NCBI RefSeq assembly: GCF_037042905.1
Contig: NC_087252.1
Coordinates: forward strand, 17,935,701 to 17,999,700
Reading direction: 5' to 3'
DNA: 64,000 nucleotides
Source: Lytechinus pictus
Lineage: Eukaryota > Echinodermata > Echinoidea > Temnopleuroida > Toxopneustidae
The position numbers were made by a program, and so were the translations under genes. This document shows, piece after piece, positions 53,540 through 64,000 of this stretch (the first letter of the stretch is position 1; every line of letters starts with the position of its first letter). A model generated the notes under the pieces. That model saw nothing but the letters and a program-made list of their open reading frames with translations, was not told where the DNA came from and searched no databases.

Positions 53540-54235
53540 TATTCCTAAGGTTTGTTATTCCGAGAATGAAAAAAATGTTGGTTAATCCAGTCATTTGAGG
53601 CATAGTTCTGAATGTTTTTGATTAAGAAAGAAAGTAGGGTTTGTCATTCTAAAGGTTCATTAATCCAAAAGTCTAAATATAAAATTAGTTTTGCTAAGCT
53701 AATATCCAAACATTTGTGACTTTTCTAGCATTATCAAAAAAGCATTCAAAAATTCTAAATGCTTGTTAATTCAAAAAGATTTTTTTTTATTCAAGTAGGT
53801 TGGATTGTCCTAAAAATGAAAAAAAAAGTCTGTTATCACAATGGTTCGATAGTCCAAAACATTTAAAAAAGTTTGTGAGTACAAAAATGACTGTATGAAC
53901 CTTACTTCATTTTAGGACTATTGAACCTTCGGATTAGCCCAAAGGGTGGAGAAGGCACTCACATATGATGCCAGTATGCATATTATTTTCACCCTTATTT
54001 TTCATTGACCAACCCATTCCTAAGCCCCTCATTTCGGGCATCAGTTCTCGAATTTCACATCAAATTTCATGTGAAATCCCAGTTCCTACACACCTTAACT
54101 GTTCTTAAGCCCGTTATTTCAAAAGCGACTTCAGCTCTTAAACGGTATGGTTTCAGATTTCAAGCCACAGCATTACTTATTTCATTTTCAGAGGGAGACA
54201 TAAACCTTCACACTAACGAACCTTCGGAATAATGA
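53540..54235. repeat. Degenerate TTCCGAAGGTTC-type repeat
   Basis: Irregular copies of TTGTTATTCCGAGAATGAA, TTCATTAATCCAAAAGTC and TTCGATAGTCCAAAAC recur every 20-40 bp, with inverse text at the right end (GAACCTTCGGATTAGCCC and GAACCTTCGGAATAATGAG). Overall it looks like a degraded palindromic minisatellite. Confidence 0.5.
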
Positions 54236-54630
54236 GCCGTTACTACTTAAACATTGTAGGAAGTGTATTCATTTTGTTATAAGGCCAGTTAACATAGTTC
54301 TATGCAAACCTAGTTGCTTTCTTACAAGCCCCTTGTTTCTAGAATTTTGGAATGTTTGAAGGACGTTGTGTGTCTACAGGCTGTATTTGTTTTTGTACTC
54401 CTTTTGTAGGCTTTATCTCCAAATTGATTCCATGCAATGTAATGTAATGTTTTAATGTTGATAATAATGTGAAAGTGATCCATATGGATATGTTTTATGT
54501 CAGGCTCCATTTGGAATATCCCTTAAGATACATGTATTTGTCATGTAACACTAAAGTAGCTATCCTTTTAACTTCTGTGAGAAATTCTTTTTTTTTTTTT
54601 TACATTTGAATATACACCCGCACCGGCTGC
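54236..54630. other. Gene-free DNA
   Basis: Unique sequence with a T run near 54588-54600. No gene supported. Confidence 0.45.
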
Positions 54631-55083
54631 CCCGGGGGGGCCAGTCAACTATATTGCTGTACACATGCGTGACCAAAAAAACGCGTTTAAAGGGGTGTTT
54701 TTTTTTTCAGTTTTGGACGCGGTCCGCGCGTGGACTCGTTAAGGGTATCAAAAACACAGATTTTCAGGGAAAAGGGTGGTTTTGAAAGACTGGTCAATGG
54801 TCAATCGCAGGGTCAAACGTATTTAGGGTTGTTTTTTTTTTCCCCCAAAGTTTTTTTTTTAAGACTAGCCAAACGTGTTTAGGGTATTTTTTTCCCCCAA
54901 ACTTTTTCCCCGAGGTCATATTTTGGCGACAACTTGTTTAGGGGCCAAAATGTGTAAATAAAGCCTGCGAAAAACTCGTTTAGGGGGTTATTTTGCACGC
55001 AGAGAAAAACTCGTTTTGGGAGTTGTTTGGAAATTCCTTGGTCAAGCATGTGTACAGCAATATATTTGACTGGCCCCCCCGGG
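54631..55083. mobile_element. hAT-like MITE, CCCGGGGGGG ends
   Basis: CCCGGGGGGGCCAGTCAACTA and ATTGCTGTACACATG on the left are inverted on the right (CATGTGTACAGCAAT and TTTGACTGGCCCCCCCGGG). Flanks CCGGCTGC and CCGGCCAC agree at six of eight positions. The interior has AACGTGTTTAGGGT and AAACTCGTTTAGGGG repeats, as in the GCGCGACC family. Confidence 0.8.
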
Positions 55084-55883
55084 CCGGCCACACAGAAAGG
55101 TTGTTAGCCTAACAGAGCGCTAACAGTAAGCCCAGTCACATCCTTTGGATTGTGAAGTCAAAACATTTATTTGAATGTGTCAGTAATGCATTGATGTAAC
55201 ATAAGGCATCGCTGCCACATCACCTGTTGTAACAGGGCCTCTGTTAGCGCATTGTTAGCGCTTGCAACGTTTCTGTCTCTGCAGCCTGTACTGATGTACA
55301 TGTATGGAGTACATGTAACAAGATTGTACATCGTAGGGTACTTACAAGTGATTTTACATTCTCAGTATGCACTACAGTAGATGTGGTCAGTTATAACCTA
55401 ACAAGGGTTTATTTAAAAATGGACGTCGCTATTGATTCACCCACAAGAATCGCTCTCATTTCCGAATAGACAATCAAATATACTCAGTTAGTACCTGAAT
55501 GCGACATTTTGGAGACAAGATGTAAAAATGTATTTTGTCTGTCTTATTTGATTAACTCGACACAAAATATGTCACAATGGCCGAGCAAAGGTTCAGCCTT
55601 ATGACAAGGGACCATAATATTCATACACCCCTCCGCGAATTTGTCCTTTTCCTGTTGTGCCTATACTTGTAGTAAATTATGGGTCTTTCGTATCCATATT
55701 CTCAATTCATCAAACGCAAGTTCATGTCTTGTGTACACGTTATTAGTGTATTTGCACACCATACATGATGTGTGCCTGCCTGCGCTGTATATTCTTTACA
55801 TCACAATTACATGGCCAGGTTTACTTTACTTCATCACGTTCATGAATAACAAGAATTCAAAGGTACCAAGCAGCAAAATGGCT
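55084..55883. other. Gene-free DNA
   Basis: Motifs AACAGAGCGCTAACA (55110) and TGTTAGCGCATTGTTAGCGC (55240) are inverted, possibly an old MITE at 55105-55275. The rest is unique. Confidence 0.45.
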
Positions 55884-56396
55884 ACAAGCAATAGCTTGAA
55901 TTACCTATTATGCATCTGTGGGCCTATAGGTAATAGTAATACAAGCAATAGCTTGAATTACACATAGTGCACCTATGGGCCTATAGGTAATAGTAATACA
56001 AGCAATAGCTTGAATTACACATTGTGCACCTGTGGGCCTATAGGTAATAGTAATACAAGCAATAGCTTGAATTACACATTGTGCACCTGTGGGCCTATAG
56101 GTAATAGTAATACAAGCAATAGCTTGAATTACACATTGTGCACCTGTGGGCCTATAGGTAATAGTAATACAAGCAATAGCTTGAATTACACATTGTGCAC
56201 CTGTGGGCCTATAGGTAATAGTAATACAAGCAATAGCTTGAATTACACATTGTGCACCTGTGGGCCTATAGGTAATATTAATACAAGCAATAGCTTGAAT
56301 TACACATTGTGCACCTGTGGGCCTATAGGTAATAGTAATACAAGCAATAGCTTAAATAACACATTATGCACCTGTGGACCTATAAGTAATAGTGAT
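55884..56396 (+). repeat. 57-bp satellite, exactly nine units
   Basis: The unit is ACAAGCAATAGCTTGAATTA, CACATTGTGCACCTGTGGGC, CTATAGGTAATAGTAAT. Starts are 55884, 55941, 55998, 56055, 56112, 56169, 56226, 56283 and 56340. 57 is a multiple of three, so the frame reads as a 19-residue repeat with two Cys per unit. Unit 2 has a TAG (CACATAG), and neither side looks like an exon, so I do not call a protein. AAGCAATAGCTT, GTGCAC and CCTATAGG are short palindromes or near-palindromes in each unit. Confidence 0.95.
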
Positions 56397-56664
56397 AATA
56401 TTGACTGGCTTTAATTTTCGGGAGATACCACATTATAAGTAGATTTGAATCAGTGATTGGTCAATACGCCATCATGTAATCATAGCTGCAAGGCTTTCCT
56501 TTTTTTCAATTCTAGGTTTTGACGTCACTTCAATAAAAAACATAACTGCGTTGTAGTGTAAACGGCGGTGGTATATTCTGCGTACTCAGGTAGTTAACTT
56601 AATTTACGTGCTAGTGTGTATACGCAGATTGCATGGAAAATGCTGACATCTATAGATGGATCAG
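56397..56664. other. Gene-free DNA
   Basis: No feature recognised. Confidence 0.4.
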
Positions 56665-56937
56665 GGCCCCGTCTTACAAAGAGTTTTGATTTATCCAATC
56701 ACTCTCAACTCTATGGAAATCCATCCATACCATATTTTTTTCTGCAGGAAATTTGGACAATCTCCTTCGTAAACACAGACAATCACACTGAATCTTCAAG
56801 CGAACGATGAATGTATGTATATACATCATATCTAGAAAATATTTTGACCAAATTTGCATTTTAGATATTGATGTTGCTGGCCGTCCATAGTTGTGGTTGA
56901 TCGCATCAATCGCAACTCTTTGTAAGACGGGGGCCCT
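56665..56937. mobile_element. TTACAAAGAGTT-family MITE, copy 4
   Basis: GGGCCCCGTCTTACAAAGAG on the left is inverted as CTCTTTGTAAGACGGGGGCCC on the right. TTGATTTATCCAATCACTCT faces GATCGCATCAATCGCAACT. This is the best-kept pair of ends of the family. Confidence 0.85.
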
Positions 56938-57004
56938 GGTCTGCTGGTGCAGTAAGCATTGCAAGTTTATCATAAAGCTATTTTATCAATGTAGACTATA
57001 CACT

Positions 57005-57238
57005 ATAACGGCCCCGATTGATCCTATCACAATATGGACGGCCAGCAACATCAACATTTAAAATGTATGTTTGTTCAATATATTTTCTAGATATGATGTA
57101 AATGCATACATTCATTATTCTTTTGAAATATCAGTTTGATTGTCTTTGTTTACTATAAAGGAGATTGTGCAAATTTTCAGGAGAAAAAAAATATGGTATG
57201 GATGGATTAATCGTAACTCTTTGTAAGACAGGTCCTCG
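57005..57238. mobile_element. TTACAAAGAGTT-family MITE, copy 5
   Basis: CGGCCCCGATTGATCCTATC on the left lacks the TTACAAAGAG part; the right end reads TCGTAACTCTTTGTAAGACAGG. The interior matches copies 2 and 4 (TTTTCTAGATATGATGTAAA). Confidence 0.75.
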
Positions 57239-57870
57239 TTATTGCCTGGTCTTTCTTTTTCATAAACAACATTTCAACTACTTTCCGAAGCTAGTTTTTC
57301 CCTCTGGAGATTATTTTCCATCAGCGCCGCACACTTCAGATAAAATATAATCCCTTAGGGAAAAATATAACTCCGTCAGAGAAATTGATGTTATATTCAA
57401 ATTCTGGTTAGGCAATATCTTCATTATATTCAAACTCGAGGAAGGCAATATTTGTATACTATTTCCCTCAGTAGACCTATTGCCCTCGTCAAGACTCGGG
57501 GGAAAATGTATATACACATGTATATCTCCCCAAAAGCCAGTCAATATCATATAATATATCATCTAGTATAAAATTTGTAGAGGTAAATTTTAGACATCGC
57601 AGTCTTGTTTAATACACTAATGCTGGTTTTATAGATTGGTTAAAGCAATATTCCAGTTACATAACCAAAAATGGTATGATCTATCTTCCAGTGTGTTGCC
57701 CTTTTTAACTATTCTGAATATTAATATCTTTAGGTATATTTGTTGAGATGGGCTTTATGAGAAAAGAAGCAGAATAGGAATGATATGATTAAATGCACCC
57801 TAGCAATCCCTGTACAATCATTCTATCATATGGTTTTATATATATGTATATATATATATCAGTGTTTTTT
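57239..57870. other. Gene-free DNA
   Basis: No exon. A TATA-rich microsatellite is at 57838-57860. AACTCCGTCAGAG / ACTGAGGG-type motifs near 57300-57500 may be an old repeat. Confidence 0.45.
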
Positions 57871-58265
57871 TTTTATTGATCTAATGCCAATTTGTCCAAT
57901 TACCAACTCTTCTACTATCATTTGGTCTACCATCAGTTCATCCACTATCCCCATGGTCTAATTGCCATTTCGTCTAATAACCAGTTGATCTAGTAGCCAT
58001 TTTATAGTCTCTATGTCATTTGGTCTAATTGGACTACCGGTATGTGTTTATTGGGTAAAATGAATGCAAATAAAATGGATATTAGACCAACTGGTATATG
58101 AGACGAAATGGTCATAGACGAACTGGTGATTAGACAAAGTGATGATTAGACCAAATGGTTATTGGATCAAATAGTTGTTAGATGAAATGTTGATGGACGG
58201 AATGGCATTAGACTAAATGAAGGTACTCTATGTGGTGAGTGGACGAGTTTGCAGTAGACAAATTG
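57871..58265. repeat. Palindromic minisatellite, TTTGGTCTAAT type
   Basis: The first part has repeated CATTTGGTCTAC, CATTTCGTCTAATAACCAG and CATTTGGTCTAATTGG. After about 58050 the inverse appears: ATTAGACCAACTGG, GAGACGAAATGGTCATAGAC, TTAGACCAAATGGTTATTGG. So two blocks of roughly 18-20-bp units face each other. Confidence 0.75.
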
Positions 58266-59514
58266 ACAATTTACCTATATGTACCAGAAAGCAAAAAAAA
58301 AAAACGTTGAATTTTAGCCTGTAAAGGATAATTTCATTGAACTTAATTCTGTATTAGTCATGTAGGACTTCCATCATGTTTGTTGCTTCCATGTATTGTC
58401 TGATGTGATCGCGTTTTGTAGGAATTTCTTGTGTATAATTATCAAGAGAAGATATTTTTAAACATTGTTTCCTTTTAGTCACCTTGATGAGGTTCAGGTC
58501 ATGAACGGCCGTGCCTAAAATCGTTTTTAGCTTGCCTAGTTTCCTACCCTACTTATGTTGCTCTTTGTTTGTGCAAGATTAAATCATGTCATAGTATTTG
58601 TCTGTGGAACAGTCAAAAGAATGCCTCCAACTTGTTTCATTTGAGTGTGGTCATGCCTCATGGTTGTATTGAGTTGTATGGGTGGGTGCGGCATATGAAA
58701 TACATTCATTCATTCATTTATTTAATGGTTTATTAAATAGACATGTATCGCAGTAAAAACTGAATTACACATGCTTTACAGGGTATCAATTTAAAAAAAT
58801 GGTACGAAAAATACAGAGACAGTTAAAATTATTCACATACATTTGCACAGTAAATTATTGATAAAGATGAATAAATAACAAGAGAATGCATATGAGAGAT
58901 TGGTAAAATTATTCGTAATAGAACTTAAAAACACAATAAGTCAATGGTTATTAGAAAAAAATCACAATTGGTAAGCATGTATATATGCTTATCAATACAT
59001 GGGGCAACGGGTGATTTTACCCTCTTGCACACACCATATTGCTCCTGAAATTCTCCCAAATTGCATGGTTTGGGGCGACCATCTTTTCAAGAGTCGCCTC
59101 AAGATCTGCCATCTGCAAACAATCTTTCAAGAATATTTAGAAAATCAATATTATAGTTTTTACATAATTATAGGTGAATGATTTTGCATTTACCGCATGC
59201 ATGATTGCTTATTGCACACAAAAAATTGCCCCTAATAAAGTAAGATGTATTTCCTTCCCTGGTGGCGAGCGGATGGGGGTGAATGAGGTGTCCCTCCAGG
59301 CAGGTATCCAAGATTAATTCATGAAAGCAGGGCCACAGAAATCTCTCTCTCTCTCTCTCTCTCTGATGAATCCTTAAAAAAGCCACTAAAAACAAAATCT
59401 GGCAAGCAAAAGGGAGGGGGGGAATAGATGCAACTTATCAAAGAGAATTTTTTATTTTCTTTTGAGAAGTATATCTATTTTTCTATTTGCCTTTTGATTG
59501 CCAGATGATATAAT
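58266..59514. other. Gene-free DNA with small tandem tracts
   Basis: CATTCATTCATTCATTTATT lies near 58703-58725 and a CT microsatellite at 59341-59364. No exon or full transposon recognised. Confidence 0.5.
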
Positions 59515-60326
59515 GTATGTATCCACCTTGTTAGGTACTGTTCCTATTATCCCGGCTAAGCTATGTACTCTACCGATTCAGGTCAGTGCTGATAGCTTTT
59601 TAAGCAATTACTTCCTGCCGGTACCCATTTACCTCCCCTGGGTCGAGTGCAGCACAATATGGGTAAATTTCTTGCTGAAGGAAAACGCGGCATGGCTTGG
59701 AATCGAACCCACACCCTCAGATTGAAAGACAAGTCTTATAACCCGGGGGGGCCACTTCCATTGACGAGTGGATACCATGCGCGACCATGGGGTCTCGAAA
59801 AGCACCCTAAACACGTAATTTCCATATCCTGAAAATGTACCCCTTAACAAGTATTGGCGCGTGGAACCCTACCCTTAACAAGTATTGGGAACAAAACGAT
59901 ACTCTTGGCAAATATTTCCTGAAATGAGCCCCTAAACAAGTACAGGAATATTTTATTGTTATGTCACGGGTCCTTTGATCGTCAGTTTTCATTTGGTTTA
60001 AGTACGACCCCACCTTCCACACCTCGCGCAAATCGGACTCTAAACACGTAGTGTTGGGGCAAAAAGGACATCCTTTATACAACATTTTAATTTTGTTTTA
60101 TCATCCCCGCAAATTTGACCCTAAACACGTAACTTTCCTAGCGAAATAGATACCCTTTTTTCATTATTTTTGTGTTTTTGACACCCTTATCACGTTACGT
60201 ACGTAACGTGCCCTATCTTGAAAAAGACATCCTTTTTACGTGTTTTTTTGGTCGCGCATGGTATCCACTCGTCAATGTAAGTGGCCCCCCCCCCCCCCGG
60301 GTCTTATAACCACTAGACCACGACCA
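59515..60326 (-). mobile_element. tRNA-derived SINE split by an hAT-like MITE
   Basis: On the minus strand the A-box-like TGGTCTAGTGGTTATAAGAC lies at about 60321-60302 and the B box GGTTCGATTCC at about 59709-59699, with the MITE between them. The body (GCCATGCCGCG, TTTACCCATATTG, GGTAAATGGGTACCGGCAGG) matches the SINE at 34866-35146. Confidence 0.85.
59742..60301. mobile_element. hAT-like MITE (GCGCGACC family), uninterrupted
   Basis: TCTTATAA at 59734-59741 and 60302-60309 is a perfect 8-bp duplication. The ends are CCCGGGGGGGCCACTTCC and GTAAGTGG then a C run to GGG. GAGTGGATACCATGCGCGACC is inverted as GGTCGCGCATGGTATCCACTC. It contains ACCCCTTAACAAGTATTG, the empty site of the piggyBac-like insertion at 35721. 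Confidence 0.95.
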
Positions 60327-60587
60327 CATATGGTGATGATGATGATGTAATGATGATGATAATGATGGTGCATGATGATGAATTGATGGTGATGATGATG
60401 ATGAATCAATTATTAATGATGATGATGAATCAATTATAAATTATGATGATGATGATGGTGTTGGTGATGATGATGATAATGATGATGAATCAATTATTAA
60501 TGATGATGATGATGAATCAATAAATGATGATGATGTGATGAACTTCAATTATTAATGATGATGATGATGAATTGTATACAAATAATG
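60327..60587. repeat. GAT microsatellite, block 1
   Basis: GATGATGATGATG runs are punctuated by AATCAATTATTAATGATGAT, a higher-order unit of about 30 bp. Confidence 0.9.
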
Positions 60588-60959
60588 CATGCAGCCGAGT
60601 GCGTTAGTGGAAATGCAGAGCACGCGAGGTTTCTTTAGATAGGAGTCGCACTGTGCACGAGCCGCTTGCGGCGAGTGCCCAGTGTGCTCCATCTGAAGAA
60701 ACCGAGCTTTCTCTGCATTTACTTTTACGCACGACAGAGCAAGTGCATTATTTGTTTTATAAAATAGCAACACAGGAACAATTTTTAAAAAGTCACAGTA
60801 CAGTTTTGTTGGACTTCTACCGCACTGGTTTGCTCGAGCGTGCAATGTCAATTTTCGTTGCACACCTTTTGCACTACCGTGCAGTGCACAAAAAAAGTTG
60901 GATGTCATGTGACGCGTATTGACCAATCGCGATGCTTGAAATAATACAGCTATTTTATA
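60588..60959. mobile_element. Insertion between the GAT blocks, with a hairpin
   Basis: GCGTTAGTGGAAATGCAGAG and GGTTTCTTTAGATAGG (60600-60640) are inverted as CTGAAGAAACC and CTCTGCATTTACTTTTACGC (60690-60731). The loop has GTGCACGAGCCGCTTGCGGC. Outer ends are not clear (TTGTATACAAATAATGCA on the left, AATAATACAGCTATTTTATA on the right). The Cys/His-rich minus frame over it has no family resemblance. Confidence 0.6.
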
Positions 60960-61186
60960 AATGGTGATAATGATCGATAGTGATGATAATGATGATGTAA
61001 TGATGATGATAATGATGGTTCATGATGATGAATTGATGGTGATGATGATGATGATGAATCAATTATTAATGATGATGATGATGAATCAATTATTAATGAT
61101 GATGACGAATCAATTATAAATGATGGTGATGATGATGATGAATCAATTATTAATGATGATGATGAATCAATTATAAATGATGATGG

Positions 61187-61215
<29 letters not shown>
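60960..61215. repeat. GAT microsatellite, block 2
   Basis: The same AATCAATTATTAATGATGAT higher-order unit as block 1, ending in an uninterrupted GATGATGATGATGATGATG run at 61191-61213. Confidence 0.9.
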
Positions 61216-61218
<3 letters not shown>

Positions 61219-62042
61219 GGGGTGTTGTGGGGAAACTTCTGATGCGATGCCACGAAACGTCTCGGCTCCAGGTAGAGAAAAGGGATCAAGGGAAAGTCCA
61301 GGGATTTCGGGGAAAAGCGATTGGCTTGGAGTAAAATAATAAAAAAATATATGTATACTTGCTTTATTCTTCTTGAATATAGATATTCCGGTATTTTTAA
61401 GAATTATATAAAAGAAAAATTCAGGCTTCATCGAGAAAAAAAGCAATTAGGATATCCACCGGCAATATCAATATTAACAACTGAAATTTTAGCGTTGGAG
61501 ATCACAGCTTGTGTGCGTGCGCGTGCAGCTAGCGCAGGCTCTTTTTCATATCTAGCAGCGAAAAAACCGCACCCGATAAGCCTCGTCTAAAACATCGAAG
61601 AGAAATGTGAGTTAATGATTTAAATTCTGATTTCATATCATTATCAATTTGTAAATAGATTTGCTATACGAGATGGACCGATATAGCTTATTACGTTATT
61701 TCTCAATTGTATGTTCAATTCATATATGTTTCTTTTTTATATGTTTTAGGGGCTCGAAAAATGTACCGAGAAGGAAAAAGGGATCGCAATGTCAATGAGA
61801 CAATGCACGGTATACAGGCGCAGAGGGGTCGGCCACGGGAGACATCGCCGATATCGATAATATGTGTGCATTTCTTTTGCACGCTAATAATGTATCAGTG
61901 TTGAGTGTACCGGTATTCCACTCTTCCCTGATTACGTGTTTGAATAACACATGACCTAAATCACAGGCTACATTGCATATATTGTCCGGGAGTTTACCTT
62001 ATCTGCTTATCATGTCAAGGCCTGTTATTAATGTCTGCTAGA
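61216..62042. other. Gene-free DNA
   Basis: No exon supported. GTGTGCGTGCGCGTGCAGC at 61510 is a short GC-rich alternation. The frame at 61707-61904 has no recognisable domain. Confidence 0.45.
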
Positions 62043-63174
62043 CAGCTGGCCTAGCCAGTAGAGGCGCACTTAGCCAGGCGGCTTCTAGAGAGTAAAAATC
62101 ATTTACTAACGTAAGGTCACTCTCATGAAGCCAGGCCTTCTATCCCATAGACCCACACAATGGAAGCCAAAACCTGAAACTTTCACCCCCGAGATTTCTA
62201 CTTTCTTTCTAAAAGATCTAGCCCTAATCATGTACATGGGATAAAACTTCATTTCCGACATTTCTACGCTCTCGTTATTTTTTAACAAGAATTCATCAAA
62301 AAAATGAGAGAAATATTGTGTAAAGACGGAAGAGACTCGCCCGATGTTTACGCCGCCATCTTGTTTTCTATTGTTCTTCCCCAACGTTACCCGACGCACG
62401 CGTCTGTAACGTTGGCGAAGAACAATAGGAAACAAGATGGCGGCGTAAACATCGGGCAAGTCTCTTCCGTCTTTACACAATATTTCTCTCATTTTTTGGA
62501 TGAATTCTTGTTCAAAAATAACAACGAGAGCGTAGAAATGTCGGAAATGAAGTTTTATCCCATGTACATGATTTAGAGCTAGATCTTTTAGAAAGAAAGT
62601 AGAAATTTCGGGGGCGAAAGTTTCAGGTTTTTTGGTGGTACACGCAAAAGTATATGACGGAAGCCCTGGCTTCATGAGAGTGACCTTACGTTAGTAAATG
62701 ATTTTTACTCTCTAGAAGCCAATATTGGAGACTGTCTCCAATGTGGGAGATTATCTCCAATATTAATCAGAGTCGGAGACTTTTGTAAAGAATTTGGGTA
62801 AAAAAATTTCAGAGACAGTCTCCAGTTTTGGAGACCAATTTCCTTTGTTTACATTTGCTGCAAAAGGATTACCTTGGCGGCAAATAAAACTGTGATAAGC
62901 AGATTCCTCATGAAAAATATTACCCCTTTTCACCGTCTACTTTAAAAATTCACCGTCTACTTTTGTTTTGATAAGGATTTTTGTTGTCAATCACACACAA
63001 AACAAATGGGCTTCTGATCTCAGTGAGACAAAATTTTGGGTGGAAAAAATCGTGCTTTTGTTGGTGTTGTTTCTTTTGTCCTTTTGCAAAGCAAGTCTCC
63101 AATGTGGGAGATTGTCTCCCCTATTGGAGAGAGTCTCCCATATTGGCCGTGCGCCTCTACTCTACTGCTGGCAG
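62043..63174. mobile_element. Composite element with TAGAGGCGCAC terminal repeats
   Basis: CAGCTGGCCTAGCCAGTAGAG then GCGCAC at 62043 faces GTGCGCCTCTACTCTACTGC then TGGCAG at 63149-63174. Inside are the long palindrome 62081-62720 and, at 62721-63150, several TTGGAGACTGTCTCCAAT-type motifs, each nearly palindromic. The order of insertion is unclear. Confidence 0.55.
62081..62720. mobile_element. Long palindromic element, 640 bp, copy 1
   Basis: GCTTCTAGAGAGTAAAAATC and ATTTACTAACGTAAGGTCAC on the left are inverted on the right almost without change. The arms carry GCCGCCATCTTG (62350) and CAAGATGGCGGC (62435) around the centre AACGTTACCCGACGCACGCG. Both strands therefore give similar long frames; they are not genes. 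Confidence 0.9.
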
Positions 63175-63231
63175 CCGTCTGTTTCAAGGATTTTTTAAAT
63201 TTTTATTTCTCCTCGTATACTATTAGTAAGG

Positions 63232-63878
63232 CGGCTTCTTGAGTTGAGAGTAAAAATCATTTACTAACGTAGGCTTACTCTAAACGAAGCCAGGAAGTCC
63301 TTCCTATTCATCTGCGTGGACCGCAAAAAACCCTGAAACTTTCGCCCCCGAGATTTCTACTTTCCTTCTAAAACAAAAGATCTAGCTCTAAATCATGTAC
63401 ATGGGATAAAACTTCATTTCCGACATTTCTACGCTCGTTATTTTTAAACAAGAATTCATTAAAAAAAATGAAAAAATATTGTGAAAAGATGGAAGAGACT
63501 TGCCTGATGTTTACGCCGCCATCTTATTTCTTATTGTACTTCCCCAATGTTACGGACGCGAGCGTCGCGTAACATCGGGCAAGTCTCTTCCGTCTTTTCA
63601 CAATATTTTTTCATTTTTTTTATGAATTCTTGTTTAAAAATAACAACGAGAGCGTAGAAATGTCGGAAATGAAGTTTTATCCCATGTACATGATTTAGAG
63701 CTAGACCTTTTAGAAGGAAAGTAGAAATCTCGGGGGCGAAAGTTTCAGGGTTTTTTGCGGTACACGCAGATGAATAGGAAGGACTCCCTGGCTTTACACG
63801 CAGATGAATAGGAAGGACTCCCTGGCTTTGTTTAGAGTAAGCCTACGTTAGTAAATGATTTTTACTCTCAAGAGGCCG
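63232..63878. mobile_element. Long palindromic element, 647 bp, copy 2
   Basis: GGCTTCTTGAGTTGAGAGTAA and TTTACTAACGTAGGCTTACT on the left are inverted at the right end, TTTACTCTCAAGAGGCC. Same family as copy 1: AGATCTAGCTCTAAATCATG, TACGCCGCCATCTTAT and CATCGGGCAAGTCTCTTCCG. The centre differs (GGACGCGAGCGTCGCG) and the right arm has lost the CAAGATGGCGGC part. ACACGCAGATGAATAGGAAG is doubled at 63763-63815. Confidence 0.85.
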
Positions 63879-64000
63879 ACTGGCTATCCTCGTACACAGA
63901 CGGCTCGCTATCGTGCAGCCACCATGTCCATGCCATGGCGGCATTAGGGGGTTAACAATACAAAATCCCCCTGACTGGGCTCGTCGATTTTTGCCTTTAT
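63879..64000. other. Window end, no feature
   Basis: CATGTCCATGCCATGGCGGCA at 63927 is a short near-palindrome. Nothing else recognised before the window ends. Confidence 0.4.

Noticed and set aside
56010-56414. Cys-containing 19-residue repeat protein
   Set aside because: It is the translation of the 57-bp satellite. One unit has a stop, and there is no convincing start, splice site or flanking exon.
60552-60926. 124-codon Cys-containing minus-strand frame
   Set aside because: It overlaps a hairpin-bearing insertion between microsatellites, has a similar-length frame opposite it, and matches no family I know.
62106-62675. 189-codon minus-strand frame and a similar plus-strand frame
   Set aside because: They mirror each other because the element is palindromic. 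No domain is visible.

Overview
The window is eukaryotic nuclear DNA: AT-rich, with GT-AG introns, no operons, and most of its length made of short non-autonomous transposons, tRNA-derived SINEs, microsatellites and satellites. The density of palindromic elements and repeats with cores like GCGCTTCGCGC suggests a marine invertebrate deuterostome, most likely an echinoderm such as a sea urchin. This is recognition from memory, not a search.

Two genes can be supported, both on the + strand. The first (20275-22526) has two exons and encodes a protein of about 300 residues with an N-terminal Myb/SANT-like DNA-binding domain and a C-terminal charged coiled coil. Its intron holds a polypurine tract of about 700 bp. 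The second (27344-47274) has nine coding exons. All eight splice junctions keep frame and give a predicted 557-residue protein: an acidic N-terminal part, a short leucine-zipper-like coiled coil, a Ser/Thr/Pro/Gln-rich linker, and a C-terminal BEN DNA-binding domain split over the last two exons. Both look like nuclear DNA-binding proteins; nothing in the sequence shows that they act together.

Layout: 1-5.4 kb has no gene, a few palindromic MITEs and GAT-type microsatellites. 5.5-12.7 kb holds arrays with a GC-rich palindromic core about every 120 bp, including a recent 1.1 kb tandem duplication. 12.9-19.4 kb has a perfect 46-bp palindrome, a 31-bp CAACTGG satellite, hAT-like MITEs with 8-bp target duplications, and a GGCGCC satellite. 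20.0-22.5 kb is the Myb-like gene. 22.6-27.3 kb is repeats, including GC-rich hairpins. 27.3-47.3 kb is the BEN gene, whose introns are packed with nested transposons. 47.3-64 kb has no recognisable gene, many MITEs, a 57-bp satellite, GAT microsatellites and two long palindromic elements carrying YY1-like motifs.

The most interesting structure is in the BEN gene. Two tandem arrays appear to have grown out of its own splice junctions. A 62-bp unit repeated about 50 times in intron 4 ends in the true 3' splice site of the zipper exon, and each unit carries a T-tract and a TCATAG acceptor-like end. In intron 8, six further copies plus a fragment of a ~113-bp unit contain the 3' end of the first BEN exon with a decayed donor. 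Several transposon nests can be dated relative to each other, and related uninterrupted copies in the same window show the exact empty sites.
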